NCBI GenBank assembly: GCA_900768015.1
Contig: CAAGBI010000014.1
Coordinates: forward strand, 47,195 to 111,194
Direction: 5' to 3'
Origin: an uncultured Alistipes sp.
Lineage (GTDB): Bacteria; Bacteroidota; Bacteroidia; Bacteroidales; Rikenellaceae
Length of the DNA stretch: 64,000 bases
Shown here: positions 32,850-42,096 of the stretch, piece by piece
Position numbering within the stretch: the stretch's first letter is position 1
Layout of the letters: every line of letters begins with the position of its first letter
Notes under the pieces: generated by a model
The model's database searches: none
What the model was told of the DNA's origin: nothing
Seen by the model: only the letters and a program-made list of their open reading frames with translations
Program-made: the position numbers and the translations under genes

Positions 32850-34751
32850 TTACTCAACACTCAAGCGATTATGCTCCGCCTTAACGCTCTTGCGTGTGCC
32901 CATGGCTGATGGGGTGGCGAAGAACTCCTCGGCGGGTGAGCAGCCATCAACCTTGAAGGTGGTATCCTTCGACGACCACACCTCGGTGAAGTTGCCATCT
33001 GCATCCTCCGCTACGCCAAAGAAGGTGTAGGCGGTATCGAACTCGAAGGCGTAGTATGATGTCGTCTCCTCAACTGCGCCGTCGGCAACAAGGCCCTCGA
33101 TAATGGTCTCATACTCGTAGTAGGGGAAGTCGAGGGCGTTCATGGCGTTAAAGTAGAATGCCACAGCCGCCTCATCGACATTAGCCGTGATAGGCACGAT
33201 AGCGGTGCCCTCAAAGCCCTCGTAGTTGGAATTCAAGGCTGCGAGCTCCGAGCCGTTGTAGTATTTGTCGATTGAGAGCGAGAAGTCGAGGTCGGCATAG
33301 ACAACCTCTGCGGTGGTAAACTTCAAGCGGCTAAGCTCCGTAGTTGGAGCGCCAGCCTGAGCACCAAATACCAGCAACTCATACTCCGTAGAGGGCACAA
33401 GGCCTGTGGCGGTGTCGCTCATAGTGCCATTGATATACTGAACGGTGAAGTTCTCAAGTATATACTCCATAATCTCTGCGTCGGTGTTACCCTCGAAGCG
33501 GTCGCCAGCGACAAGCGTAGCAACATACGAGTCATCGTTAGTGGTTTCAACCTTTACCGTTGCCTTACGGGGGTGAAGCTCCGTTACGGAGAGTGTAAAT
33601 GTATTCTCCGAGGCTGTGACGCCACCCGTAGTGAAGTTATAGAACTCGGGAGTGGTATTCATTAGCGCCTCGTCATCCATGCCGAATGCCCAGAGGATAA
33701 ACTCCGTATTGGCATCGAGCTCCACATCGAGGTGCTGTGCGCCGCGGAAGGCGAGCTCGTTGAAGATGAAGTGCAGGCCCTGCTCGGGGGTGTCGAAGAA
33801 CGATGAGTAGTATGCCTTGTCGTTCTCCCATGTCTGCTCGCAGTAGCTGCGCATCTCCTCCGCCGAGGCACCCGCTACATCCTTTGCCCAGAACACGCCA
33901 TAGTAGTAGTAACCATCGTAGCCCTGGGGTGCGACATCTATAGAGACATTGGGGCCATCTACTTCGACATTGAAGTCGAAGTGGAGGGTGTAGTCGCTAA
34001 CTGCCGTGGTGGTAATCTTCAGGCGCGAAATCTCGGTAAGGGGCGTAAGGGTCTCGTTGTCGAAGCCGTAGGCGTATGCTACATAGGTCGTGTTGGGTGT
34101 CACGCCAGTGAACTGGTGACCCATCATGTCGCCTGTGTACATAAAGGCTGCGGCACCCGTAGATGCGTCGCCACCAAATGCACCGCCGAAGCTCTCGAAA
34201 ATCTCCATGTCGCTTGCCCAGAGTGCCTCGTCGCTATACATTAGCTCGCCACCATTCTCCTCGAAGTACTTACCAGTACCAAGGATAAAGATGTACGGCA
34301 TCGTCTTGTCCTGGGGCACTACATTCATAGTGATGGTAGTAGCCGCAGCATTTACAAGTTCCAGCTTTATGGAGTGCTCCTTTCCCACTGCTTGCTTCAC
34401 TATAAGAGTAGGGTTTGGGTAGACACCCGGATATATCAGTTCCAAGCGGCAGTTGCGGGCCTCCGCGTCGTAGCTTGTTGCAACATCAAACGAGATAACG
34501 CCATCGGTTGTGGTGTCGATGTTGTAGACCCACTCCTTCTCGGCCATAACCTTGAGTTCGGCACCCTCAACGGGGTTCTCAAGGGTGTAGTTCACCTCGA
34601 AGTGACCACCCTCGGCTGTAGCATCTATGCTCTTGATGTCGAGCGTAAGTGTGGTGTCGCCCTGTGGCTTAACCTCGGGCTCGTTGCCCTTACACCCCGC
34701 AAGGAGTGTAAGAGTTAGAGCCGCACACATTATTAACCAAATATTTTTCAT
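32850..34751 (-). CDS. Lipoprotein with BACON-like and fibronectin-type beta domains
   Basis: 633 aa. Signal MKNIWLIMCAALTLTLLAGC gives lipobox L-A-G-C (Cys20). Residues about 35-125 look like a BACON domain (IDATAEGGHFEVNYTLENP ... NPTLIVKQAVG). Three or four Fn3-like modules follow, with repeated closing phrases such as TGVTPNTTYVAYAYG, TEISRLKITT, LVPSTEYELLVFG and TELSRLKFTT. Each module carries a long aromatic insert of the Y-Y-Y-G-V-F type. No catalytic motif. It is the last gene of an operon of three lipoproteins and probably sits at the cell surface; its function is unknown. Confidence 0.8.
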   Translation of the reverse strand: MKNIWLIMCAALTLTLLAGCKGNEPEVKPQGDTTLTLDIKSIDATAEGGHFEVNYTLENPVEGAELKVMAEKEWVYNIDTTTDGVISFDVATSYDAEARNCRLELIYPGVYPNPTLIVKQAVGKEHSIKLELVNAAATTITMNVVPQDKTMPYIFILGTGKYFEENGGELMYSDEALWASDMEIFESFGGAFGGDASTGAAAFMYTGDMMGHQFTGVTPNTTYVAYAYGFDNETLTPLTEISRLKITTTAVSDYTLHFDFNVEVDGPNVSIDVAPQGYDGYYYYGVFWAKDVAGASAEEMRSYCEQTWENDKAYYSSFFDTPEQGLHFIFNELAFRGAQHLDVELDANTEFILWAFGMDDEALMNTTPEFYNFTTGGVTASENTFTLSVTELHPRKATVKVETTNDDSYVATLVAGDRFEGNTDAEIMEYILENFTVQYINGTMSDTATGLVPSTEYELLVFGAQAGAPTTELSRLKFTTAEVVYADLDFSLSIDKYYNGSELAALNSNYEGFEGTAIVPITANVDEAAVAFYFNAMNALDFPYYEYETIIEGLVADGAVEETTSYYAFEFDTAYTFFGVAEDADGNFTEVWSSKDTTFKVDGCSPAEEFFATPSAMGTRKSVKAEHNRLSVE

Positions 34752-34795
34752 GAGAATTGGTCGTGTTTAGTTTTACTGAAATAGCCTCGATGACG

Positions 34796-37042
34796 CTATG
34801 CCGCGGGGCTGCCTGCAATAGGACCTGTGTAAGTGCCGTTGAACTCTCGGCCGTCAACGAGCTTAACCTCGAACGATACGTTGTAGGTCTGCGATGCCTC
34901 CAAATACTCAATATTAAGAGTTACACTCTCAAAGGCCTTCTTGTTTCCGTTGAACGAGCTGTAGTTGTTGTCGATATATACCGTATCAACATACGACTCA
35001 CCAAGGGTGTAGGCATTTGTTGGGATGTAGTTGATGCTCGAGTTGCCAGTACGCATATCGAAGGCCATGGTGTACTGCTCTGTTGAGTCCTTGACTGTGA
35101 GCTCCCAGTTGTCTGAGTACCACTTCTTTGCAGAGAATGTGCTCCATGTGATGTCCGAAGGTGTATCCTCCGTGTCTACGATCTCCATGCCATCGACTTT
35201 GCCAACATATGACATAAGGAATGTGCGACCATCCTGAACGCGGCCCGATACGACTATGGTGTAGGTCTTGTCCGCGAGGTTTGTCTCAACGGTGAGGCGT
35301 GCCTCGGTGAAGTTGTACTGACCCTGACCTGCCACGGTGAGCGTTGTGGCATCTACGCCGAGGTAGCCCTCACCGGTGCCTACGCCAAGCTCATATACGC
35401 CAGCGGCGAGGAACTGCATGGGTTTGCTGTATACATCGAGCTTAAGGATATAGTTCGACTGCTGCTCGTTATCCTGTGAGAGGGTGATATACCAGTTAGC
35501 GCCCGACTCGTATGAGCTTGCGTATGCGCGGTTCATCACAACATCAATAATCTCCTCCGACTGCTCGAGTGAGCAACCCTCAACGGCGCCCTTGTACTCC
35601 GACTCGATGATGTAGCCATTCTCGAGTGTGCCATAGAACGAGATGAGATACTCCTTGGCCTCCCAGTCGATGTCCACGGTAAGGGTGCCCGTAGCGAACT
35701 TAAACTCGCCGCCATTCTCGCCCGCAACAACAAATGTAGATGTGGTGTTGTCGAACTGTCCTGCCTCGGCTGCCAAAGCCTTTACGCTGAACTCCTCGGC
35801 CGATGTGCTGATAGTGTAGGTGTTATTTACGATATAAGGTGCCTGGAACGCATTTGCGAGGTTGAGGTGTGCTGTATTACCAGCATCGTCAGCAAGGGTT
35901 AATGCCCATGTAAGACCATTATCTGCGGTCGTAGCCTTTGCCGATGTGTAGTCAGTAGTAACGAATACCTTGTCCACAACGGGCATGTTGTCAACATCGC
36001 CAGTGTAGTTGGCCTTCAAGCTACGGCCATCCTTCAACTGGAGGTTGATGTCGAATGTGTAAGCCTTGGTGTCGGGGTCGATAGATACCTCAACAGCACC
36101 AGACTTGAGCAATACGCCATTGTCGTAACCATAGGTTGAGTAACGCATGCTGTTCAAGCAGGGCCACTCAGTAGACTCCTTAACCTCGTATGTGCCTGCG
36201 GGGAGGTAATCCTTCTCGGGGTCGCCATAGAAGTCGAGACACAAGGTTGTCTCGTTGTATGCGAAGTTATCTGCCTCGCTTGCATCCTCATAAGAGAACA
36301 TGAGGTAGTAGTTTGAGCTATACTTCGAGCCCTTAACACGAGTGTAGTTGTGCTCGATAACATTCGATGGGTCGTCCTTGGTAGTAAATGCCTCCTGGAC
36401 CATTACGCTCTTGCCTGCGCCCTCAGCGGCTACCAGCAAAACATAATCCTTAACGGGGTCGAGGTCCGTAACCTCAACTGCCTCCTTCGATGCGGGGTCT
36501 ACCTCGTCGCCCTTGCGGAGCACCTCCGAAGCCTCGGGAATCTCCTTTGAGGCGTTCTGCACGAGGTATGCAACGCGCTCGGCATTCTCGGCTGTGAAGC
36601 GGAAGTTGATAGCGTTGTGTGCAACCTGAACAAGCTCAACATCGAGTGTCACCTCAGCCTGTGCTGTAGTCTTGAGGTAGAGCGTATTCGAACCCGCAAC
36701 CTTTGTTACATTCTTCGCTGCCGCAACAACCATATACTCAGTGTCGGCCTCGAGACCCTCGGCCTTAACCTCGGCCTTGCCCTCTGCAAGCTCCACGGCA
36801 ACACCATCGGTTAGGATAGCATCCAGAGTGGGGGCCTCTGTGCCATCTTCAAGCACCATGTAGCGCGCCTCGGTAGCGTTGGTCGTAGTAAGTGTGAATG
36901 TCACATAGTTTACATTCTCCGAGCCCTTCTCAAGTGCGATGGTAGGCTGAAGCTCATTGTTGGGGGTAGGTGTAGGCTCTGGGTTGCAGCCCACGAGGCT
37001 TAGGCCAAGAGCTGCCATGCAAAGTAAAGCAAGTCTTTTCAT
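34796..37042 (-). CDS. Lipoprotein with four repeated beta modules
   Basis: 748 aa; lipobox L-V-G-C (Cys19). Two N-terminal Fn3-like units (about 30-225) precede four modules of 110-130 residues. Each module ends in a turn of the type LKDGRSLKANYTGDV, LENGYIIESEYKGAV, VQDGRTFLMSYVGKV or LVDGREFNGTYTGPI, and opens with N-Y-Y-L-x-h or W-Y-I-T-L strands plus L-P-A-G-T-Y or A-A-G-V-Y-E. The same module occurs twice each in the proteins at 43641-44618 and 52378-53523. It is the middle gene of the operon (48- and 44-bp gaps). No known enzyme motif; binding or scaffold function is inference. Confidence 0.8.
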   Translation of the reverse strand: MKRLALLCMAALGLSLVGCNPEPTPTPNNELQPTIALEKGSENVNYVTFTLTTTNATEARYMVLEDGTEAPTLDAILTDGVAVELAEGKAEVKAEGLEADTEYMVVAAAKNVTKVAGSNTLYLKTTAQAEVTLDVELVQVAHNAINFRFTAENAERVAYLVQNASKEIPEASEVLRKGDEVDPASKEAVEVTDLDPVKDYVLLVAAEGAGKSVMVQEAFTTKDDPSNVIEHNYTRVKGSKYSSNYYLMFSYEDASEADNFAYNETTLCLDFYGDPEKDYLPAGTYEVKESTEWPCLNSMRYSTYGYDNGVLLKSGAVEVSIDPDTKAYTFDINLQLKDGRSLKANYTGDVDNMPVVDKVFVTTDYTSAKATTADNGLTWALTLADDAGNTAHLNLANAFQAPYIVNNTYTISTSAEEFSVKALAAEAGQFDNTTSTFVVAGENGGEFKFATGTLTVDIDWEAKEYLISFYGTLENGYIIESEYKGAVEGCSLEQSEEIIDVVMNRAYASSYESGANWYITLSQDNEQQSNYILKLDVYSKPMQFLAAGVYELGVGTGEGYLGVDATTLTVAGQGQYNFTEARLTVETNLADKTYTIVVSGRVQDGRTFLMSYVGKVDGMEIVDTEDTPSDITWSTFSAKKWYSDNWELTVKDSTEQYTMAFDMRTGNSSINYIPTNAYTLGESYVDTVYIDNNYSSFNGNKKAFESVTLNIEYLEASQTYNVSFEVKLVDGREFNGTYTGPIAGSPAA

Positions 37043-37090
37043 AGTTTTATGTTTTTATTTTAGTAATTTCCGCTATGTGTTGTGTATTAG

Positions 37091-38449
37091 CTATTTGCGT
37101 GTGAGAACGATGTCCGATGCGCCGCAGTAGTATGCCATCCATCCCACGCCGTCGAAGTTGTAGACCAACGATGGGTAGCAGTTCGCAACGGGTGACGAGA
37201 TGGTCAAGGTGTTGCCGTCCTCCGAAAGCGTAACACTAAAGTCGTTATCTACCGTCACGCCAAGGGTTGTTGGGTCCGCCGAGAGCATGAAGCAGTCGCC
37301 AAAGAACATCCAGCCCACAACAGAGTGGTGCGCATAGCCATCCATCGTGATGACATCACCCTCTGCGATGTCGAAGACCCACTTGGGGCCCCACTTCAAC
37401 TCGGGATCCTCAATCTCGTACTCTATGAGGTCTGCAATGCTGTAGTGTGCGATGTTGCACCAGCCATCTACCAATGCCACAAGCTGGTTGTTTGCGCGGT
37501 AGTCGTAGTCGTAATCCTCAACACTCGCAACGATGCGTACGGTAAACTCCGACTGGGTGGGCTCTGCGTAGCCATCAGTGATGGTCTGCACGCCGCTCCA
37601 CTCGCCAAGGAGGCTCTCGAAGAGTTCCGACTCCACACGCTCGTTCTGCTCTACGGCTGTCGTTGTCTCGGTTGCTGAGAGCTGAGCACGGTTGCCCTGC
37701 TTGTCGATGAGCATAACGAGTGCGGTGTATGATGTCTCGGGCTGAAGACCCTTCTGTGACAATGTCTGCGCGCCAGTGTACTTGATGCCCACATTCATCG
37801 CCTGATATGAGATATATGCACTCTCATCCTCGAGCTCGGCAAGCATCGCCTCGACCTTTGTTGTCTCGGCGAAGTAGTAGTAATAGCACTCCACATCCTC
37901 GGTAGGTGTGCAGCTCACGGTCATCTCGTAGGTGTCGACGCCAGAGAATGATATTGCCACGCTCTCCTCGGAGTCGACATGCGCAGGGGTGCGGAACTCT
38001 GTAACAAAGACATCCTCCATCTCAAGCTCCTCTTCATCCCAGTAGAATGCGTAGATTACGAAGTCGGTATTCTCGCGGTAGCCAGCGTTGCTGAGGAAGT
38101 TCTCCTGGTCGCCCTTGAAGAGCATCTGCTCGCAAACCTCCGCGTAGGTAGACTCGGTCATCTGTGCGTAGTTGCGCAGCGCCTCATCAAACTCCGCCCT
38201 CACATCGTTAAGGTCGGCACTCTCGAAGCGCGCCTTCGACATCACATCACAATAGAAGTAAGCATCCTTATCCTCGGGGTATATACTATATATAACCTGG
38301 TATGCGGTCAAACGAGCCTCATCCACCACAATGTCTATCTCGTTCTCGGTAGGAGTTGGAGGTGTAGGCTGTGGTTTGTCTGGTGTCTCGGTCGTGTCGC
38401 ATGATACAAATGCCGCGATAGCCAATAAGTAGAGTAGTGCTCTTTTCAT
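37091..38449 (-). CDS. Lipoprotein of unknown function, first gene of the operon
   Basis: 452 aa; MKRALLYLLAIAAFVSC gives lipobox F-V-S-C (Cys17), then a Pro/Thr linker. Two Fn3-like units with aromatic strands (AYQVIYSIYPEDKDAYFYCDV and CYYYYFAETTKV) precede a C-terminal region from about residue 285. That region, which begins LLGEWSGVQTI, resembles lipocalin-like or calycin beta-barrels of Bacteroidetes lipoproteins. The promoter -7 TATTTTTG lies at 38492-38499 (minus). It diverges from a TPR-type regulator gene that may control it (inference from position). Confidence 0.72.
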   Translation of the reverse strand: MKRALLYLLAIAAFVSCDTTETPDKPQPTPPTPTENEIDIVVDEARLTAYQVIYSIYPEDKDAYFYCDVMSKARFESADLNDVRAEFDEALRNYAQMTESTYAEVCEQMLFKGDQENFLSNAGYRENTDFVIYAFYWDEEELEMEDVFVTEFRTPAHVDSEESVAISFSGVDTYEMTVSCTPTEDVECYYYYFAETTKVEAMLAELEDESAYISYQAMNVGIKYTGAQTLSQKGLQPETSYTALVMLIDKQGNRAQLSATETTTAVEQNERVESELFESLLGEWSGVQTITDGYAEPTQSEFTVRIVASVEDYDYDYRANNQLVALVDGWCNIAHYSIADLIEYEIEDPELKWGPKWVFDIAEGDVITMDGYAHHSVVGWMFFGDCFMLSADPTTLGVTVDNDFSVTLSEDGNTLTISSPVANCYPSLVYNFDGVGWMAYYCGASDIVLTRK

Positions 38450-38491
38450 AGATGTTTTTAGGTTTTAGTTGTCGTTTTCGATTTTCTTTAC

Positions 38492-38575
38492 ACAAAAATA
38501 CCCCATATTAATGTAACGAGTGCGAAAAATGGTGTTATTTTATTATAACAATTTGAAAAAAATATATTACATTTG
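38492..38575. promoter_or_regulatory. divergent promoter region of lipoprotein operon and TPR regulator
   Basis: Minus-strand -7 TATTTTTG (38492-38499) faces the lipoprotein operon. Plus-strand -7 TACATTTG (38568-38575) faces the regulator. The 15-mer GAGTGCGAAAAATGG (38518-38532), between them, recurs at 55292-55306 in front of another lipoprotein gene. Confidence 0.6.
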
Positions 38576-38605
38576 TATTACAAAAATACTTAAATAGTTA
38601 ATAAT

Positions 38606-40339
38606 ATGGATTTTAGCCAATATTACAAAAAAGTTGCCTATTATATCTCTGCTTTAGTTTTTGCTGTCACACTATTTATCCCCGTAGCATATGCCTCAAA
38701 TGGGCAACAACCAGCAGCGCAACAGCAGCGTATCGACTTTGAGCACTTCGAGTTGTTGCGCTCTACGAACCGCGACTCGGCACACAAGTATGCCGAGCGT
38801 GTTATTGGCAACATAGACTCGCTCGCTGTAAGCATGGAGGTGGCCAAGGTCTACGACTTTATGGCCGAGTATGCCGAGATGACGCTGCATCGCTACAGTA
38901 TGGCCCTCGGCTATCGCCTGCAGTCGGCGCGCGTCTATGAGGCGCTTGATAATCTGCCCTGCATAACCCGTACCAATGCACTTTTGGCGCGTATCTATCT
39001 GCGCAATGGCGACTATCACAACGCCTTCAGCTATAGCACAAAGGCCCTCGAGGATGCTCTACAGTTGGGTGATAAGACCTCGGAGCGCGAGGCGTACCTC
39101 GTTCTGGAGCAGGTTACATACTTCTATAACAATGACATAGATATGGCCATGAGCTACAATCGCATGGTAACTGATGGCTATGAGGGCAGGGAGCAGGCTC
39201 ATCAGACGGTGCGTGCGCTGAACAATCGCTTCAACTACAGCATGACATTTGAGGATATGCTCGACCTTACGCTCTTGGCAGAGGCGTTATGCAAGGAGTA
39301 TGACTTTGGGGATTTGCTCATCAACATCTATCTAAATGCCTCGATGCAGGCTCTGTCGTTCGAAGAGTATGATGTGGCAGTGGACTATCTCGAGCGTGCA
39401 AAGCCTCTGCTTACGAACTTCAAGGAGGAGGGTTACTACTATTCGGCATTGGGCTTTTATAACCTTATGGTGGGCGACTCAAGCGAGGCGATTGTAAACT
39501 TGAAGCACTCCATAGAGCTGCTCGGGCAGGATGACTTCGATGCAAAGAATGTGCACTCATACTTCTTGTTGCAGGACATCTACTTCAACGAGGGGCGCTA
39601 CAAGGAGGCATACGAGGCGCTCATGGCATTTGCCGAGACATACACACGCCAGCATAACACCTCCAATGTGGTTAACCTATCGAAGCTGATTAACGACATG
39701 GAGCTTGCCCAGGCCGAGGAGCGCCTTAAGCAGCACGAGCGTGAGTTGCAGCAGACTCGAGAGTACAACAAACTCTTGAGACACATCCACACGGCTGTCA
39801 TCTGCTTTGTGGCAGCGATAGCCATCCTTGCCCTGCTTCTGTGGCGCATGCAGCGCAAGAATAGCCGCCTGAATAGCATCAAGGCGGAGCAGGAGCTGCG
39901 ACATAAGAATGAGATTATCAAGATTCAGCAGCTGCAGCAGTACGAGGAGCAGACAAATATGGAGCAACTCTCGGAGGAGCTTAATCGCGCGGCAAACATC
40001 ACGGATAATCGCGAGATGCGTAATGAGCTGCGCCACATCATCCGCCGTCTGCAGAAGAGCGCGGGAGCAGATAGCCACTGGGCAGAGGTGGAGAAGACGC
40101 TGGCGAACTCCAACGATGCCTTCTTCGAGAACCTCCTGAAGGAGTACCCCAACCTCACGAAGAACGAGCGTAAGCTCTGCACGCTCATACACATGAACCT
40201 CTCGACAAAGGAGATTTCTAATATCACGCACCAGAGCATTGGCAGCATCAATGTGGCCCGCTCGCGCCTGCGCCAGAAGTTTGGACTCACCGACAGCGAC
40301 ACCTCGCTTATCGCCTTTTTGGATAAGTTCAAGGGGTAA
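38606..40339 (+). CDS. TPR sensor-like membrane protein with C-terminal LuxR-type HTH
   Basis: 577 aa. It has an N-terminal signal or anchor (about 10-30), then about 300 residues of TPR helices (ARIYLRNGDYHNAFSYSTKAL and others). A membrane helix at about 392-412 (HTAVICFVAAIAILALLLW) is followed by a charged coiled coil, and the C-terminal helix-turn-helix is near 510-570 (NLTKNERKLCTLIHMNLSTKEIS ... SINVARSRLRQKFGL). This periplasmic-TPR/cytoplasmic-HTH design is common in Bacteroidetes and thought to act in one-component signalling. It diverges from the lipoprotein operon, a plausible target. Confidence 0.85.
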   Translation: MDFSQYYKKVAYYISALVFAVTLFIPVAYASNGQQPAAQQQRIDFEHFELLRSTNRDSAHKYAERVIGNIDSLAVSMEVAKVYDFMAEYAEMTLHRYSMALGYRLQSARVYEALDNLPCITRTNALLARIYLRNGDYHNAFSYSTKALEDALQLGDKTSEREAYLVLEQVTYFYNNDIDMAMSYNRMVTDGYEGREQAHQTVRALNNRFNYSMTFEDMLDLTLLAEALCKEYDFGDLLINIYLNASMQALSFEEYDVAVDYLERAKPLLTNFKEEGYYYSALGFYNLMVGDSSEAIVNLKHSIELLGQDDFDAKNVHSYFLLQDIYFNEGRYKEAYEALMAFAETYTRQHNTSNVVNLSKLINDMELAQAEERLKQHERELQQTREYNKLLRHIHTAVICFVAAIAILALLLWRMQRKNSRLNSIKAEQELRHKNEIIKIQQLQQYEEQTNMEQLSEELNRAANITDNREMRNELRHIIRRLQKSAGADSHWAEVEKTLANSNDAFFENLLKEYPNLTKNERKLCTLIHMNLSTKEISNITHQSIGSINVARSRLRQKFGLTDSDTSLIAFLDKFKG

Positions 40340-40421
40340 AGTCTATGCGTATCAATACCTAATTGTGGTGCTAAACATCTACAATATAGAGCGCATGTGT
40401 AGCATGTAAACAATTTTTTGC

Positions 40422-40429
40422 TACCTTTG
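40422..40429 (+). promoter_or_regulatory. -7 promoter element of fabD
   Basis: TACCTTTG 22 bp before the ATG at 40452. Confidence 0.65.
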
Positions 40430-40451
40430 CGTCGTAATTTTTGAATAACTA

Positions 40452-41345
40452 ATGCTTGAAAATATGAAGCACGCTTATGTTTTCCCTGGCCAGGGTTCTC
40501 AGGCCGTGGGTATGGGCAAGGATATTTACGACAATGTGCCCGAGGCAAAGGAACTTTTTGAGAAGGCTAACGAGATTCTCGGTTTCCGCATTACAGATAT
40601 TATGTTCGCTGGCACTCCCGAGGAGTTGAAGCAGACCAAGGTTACGCAGCCCGCAGTATTCCTCCACTCGGTGATTCTCGCTAAGGCGCTCGGCGTTAAG
40701 CCAGACGCTGTTGCTGGTCACTCGTTGGGTGAGTTCTCGGCGTTGGTTGTTGCTGGTGCGCTCTCGTTCGAGGATGGCTTGAAGCTCGTGTCGAAGCGCG
40801 CGATGGCTATGCAGAAGTGCTGTGAGCAGCAGCCTGGTGGCATGGCTGCGGTGCTCGGCTTGGACGACAAGACCATCGAGGATGTGTGTGCAGCGGTTGA
40901 GGGTACTGTCGTAGCGGCGAACTACAACTGCCCAGGTCAGCTCGTTATCTCGGGCGCTGATGCCGCCGTAGACGAGGCTTGCGTGAAGCTCAAGGAGGCA
41001 GGTGCGCGTCGTGCATTGCGTTTGCCCGTGGGTGGTGCCTTCCACTCTCCACTTATGGAGCCTGCGCGTCAGGAGCTCGAGGCAGCGATTGCCGAGGCAG
41101 AGTTTATGACCCCCTCATGCCCTGTATATCAGAATGTTGACGCTAAGCCTTACACAGATGCTGAGGCTATTAAGAAAAACCTCATCGCACAGCTTACGGC
41201 TCCCGTGCGTTGGACACAGATTACGCAGAATATGATTGCCGATGGCGTAGCGGAGTTTACGGAGGTAGGTCCTGGCAATGTGCTTCAGGGTCTCGTGTCG
41301 AAGGTTAGCCGCGAGGTTGCCGTAGAGTCGAAGTCTACTTTGTAG
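40452..41345 (+). CDS. fabD: Malonyl-CoA:ACP transacylase FabD
   Basis: 297 aa (or 293 if started at the ATG at 40464, MKHAYVFPGQGSQ). Family marks: FPGQGSQAVGMG, the nucleophile elbow AGHSLGEFSALV with its Ser, the R-x-x-A-M-Q region (SKRAMAMQK), LPVGGAFHSPLM with the second catalytic His, and EVGPGNVLQGL. FabD loads malonyl onto acyl carrier protein to start fatty-acid elongation. It stands alone with its own promoter and a U-rich terminator. Confidence 0.95.
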   Translation: MLENMKHAYVFPGQGSQAVGMGKDIYDNVPEAKELFEKANEILGFRITDIMFAGTPEELKQTKVTQPAVFLHSVILAKALGVKPDAVAGHSLGEFSALVVAGALSFEDGLKLVSKRAMAMQKCCEQQPGGMAAVLGLDDKTIEDVCAAVEGTVVAANYNCPGQLVISGADAAVDEACVKLKEAGARRALRLPVGGAFHSPLMEPARQELEAAIAEAEFMTPSCPVYQNVDAKPYTDAEAIKKNLIAQLTAPVRWTQITQNMIADGVAEFTEVGPGNVLQGLVSKVSREVAVESKSTL

Positions 41346-41368
41346 CAGATACGATACAATAAAACGAG

Positions 41369-41400
41369 GAGTGCTCAGCGAAAGTTGGGCACTCTTTTTG
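41369..41400 (+). terminator. terminator of fabD
   Basis: GAGTGCTCA and TGGGCACTC arms, then five T. Confidence 0.88.
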
Positions 41401-41412
41401 TATTGTAGCGGC

Positions 41413-42090
41413 ATGATGAAAACACGAAAACATATACCGCTACTTGTGGCAACGCTGCTATGTGTCGTTGCGCTGCCCACGCACCTCTCGGCACAGAGAC
41501 CACAAAATTATTATAGCGCCTCTGCAAACCCTCGTTACGAAATAGAGGTGTTGGAGGATGAGCCGCGTGTGCCCCTTATGAACATCAAGACAAACGCCCT
41601 GGAGGTGGCCATGCTTATAGCCAACATAGGCGTGGAGTTCCGCATCACGCCGCGCTTGTCGTTCGACATGATATGGCACTACTCGCCCTACGACTACTTC
41701 GTCTCCGACCGCAAGATACGCCTCGACGCCATACAGCCCGAGGTGCGCTACTGGTGGGGCGAGGCGCTGGTTAAGGGCCATTTTGTTGGTGTCAATCTCC
41801 CCATTGCGGGATTTAATATACAGCTCAACGACAGGTTTCGCTATCAGGACCCCAATCATGCTTTGTGGGGCGTCGGCATAAGTTATGGCTACGCCATGCC
41901 GTTGGATAAGAGTGGCAGGTGGGGTGTGGAGTTCACCATTGGCGTGGGCTATATGAATATCAAGTATGATGTCTACGATGGCAGACTTAATGGTGCGTAT
42001 ATCCGTACTGAGGAGTGCAACTACTTCGGCCCTACGCGCTTGGGTGTTAATGTCTCATATCGCATAGATATGAAAAAGGTGAGGAGGTAG
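41413..42090 (+). CDS. DUF3575 family outer-membrane-like protein
   Basis: 225 aa from the ATG at 41413 (MMKTRKHIPLLVATLL); starts farther upstream fall in the fabD terminator. After the signal peptide (cleavage near L-S-A-Q) the chain has the DUF3575 pattern: MNIKTNALEVAMLIANIGVEF, WHYSPYDYF, LDAIQPEVRYW and VGVNLPIAGFN, ending in amphipathic strands that suggest a small beta-barrel. In Bacteroidales such genes sit in fimbriae-related clusters. It lies 6 bp before a DUF6562-like gene, which supports that link. Confidence 0.83.
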   Translation: MMKTRKHIPLLVATLLCVVALPTHLSAQRPQNYYSASANPRYEIEVLEDEPRVPLMNIKTNALEVAMLIANIGVEFRITPRLSFDMIWHYSPYDYFVSDRKIRLDAIQPEVRYWWGEALVKGHFVGVNLPIAGFNIQLNDRFRYQDPNHALWGVGISYGYAMPLDKSGRWGVEFTIGVGYMNIKYDVYDGRLNGAYIRTEECNYFGPTRLGVNVSYRIDMKKVRR

Positions 42091-42096
42091 GATGCT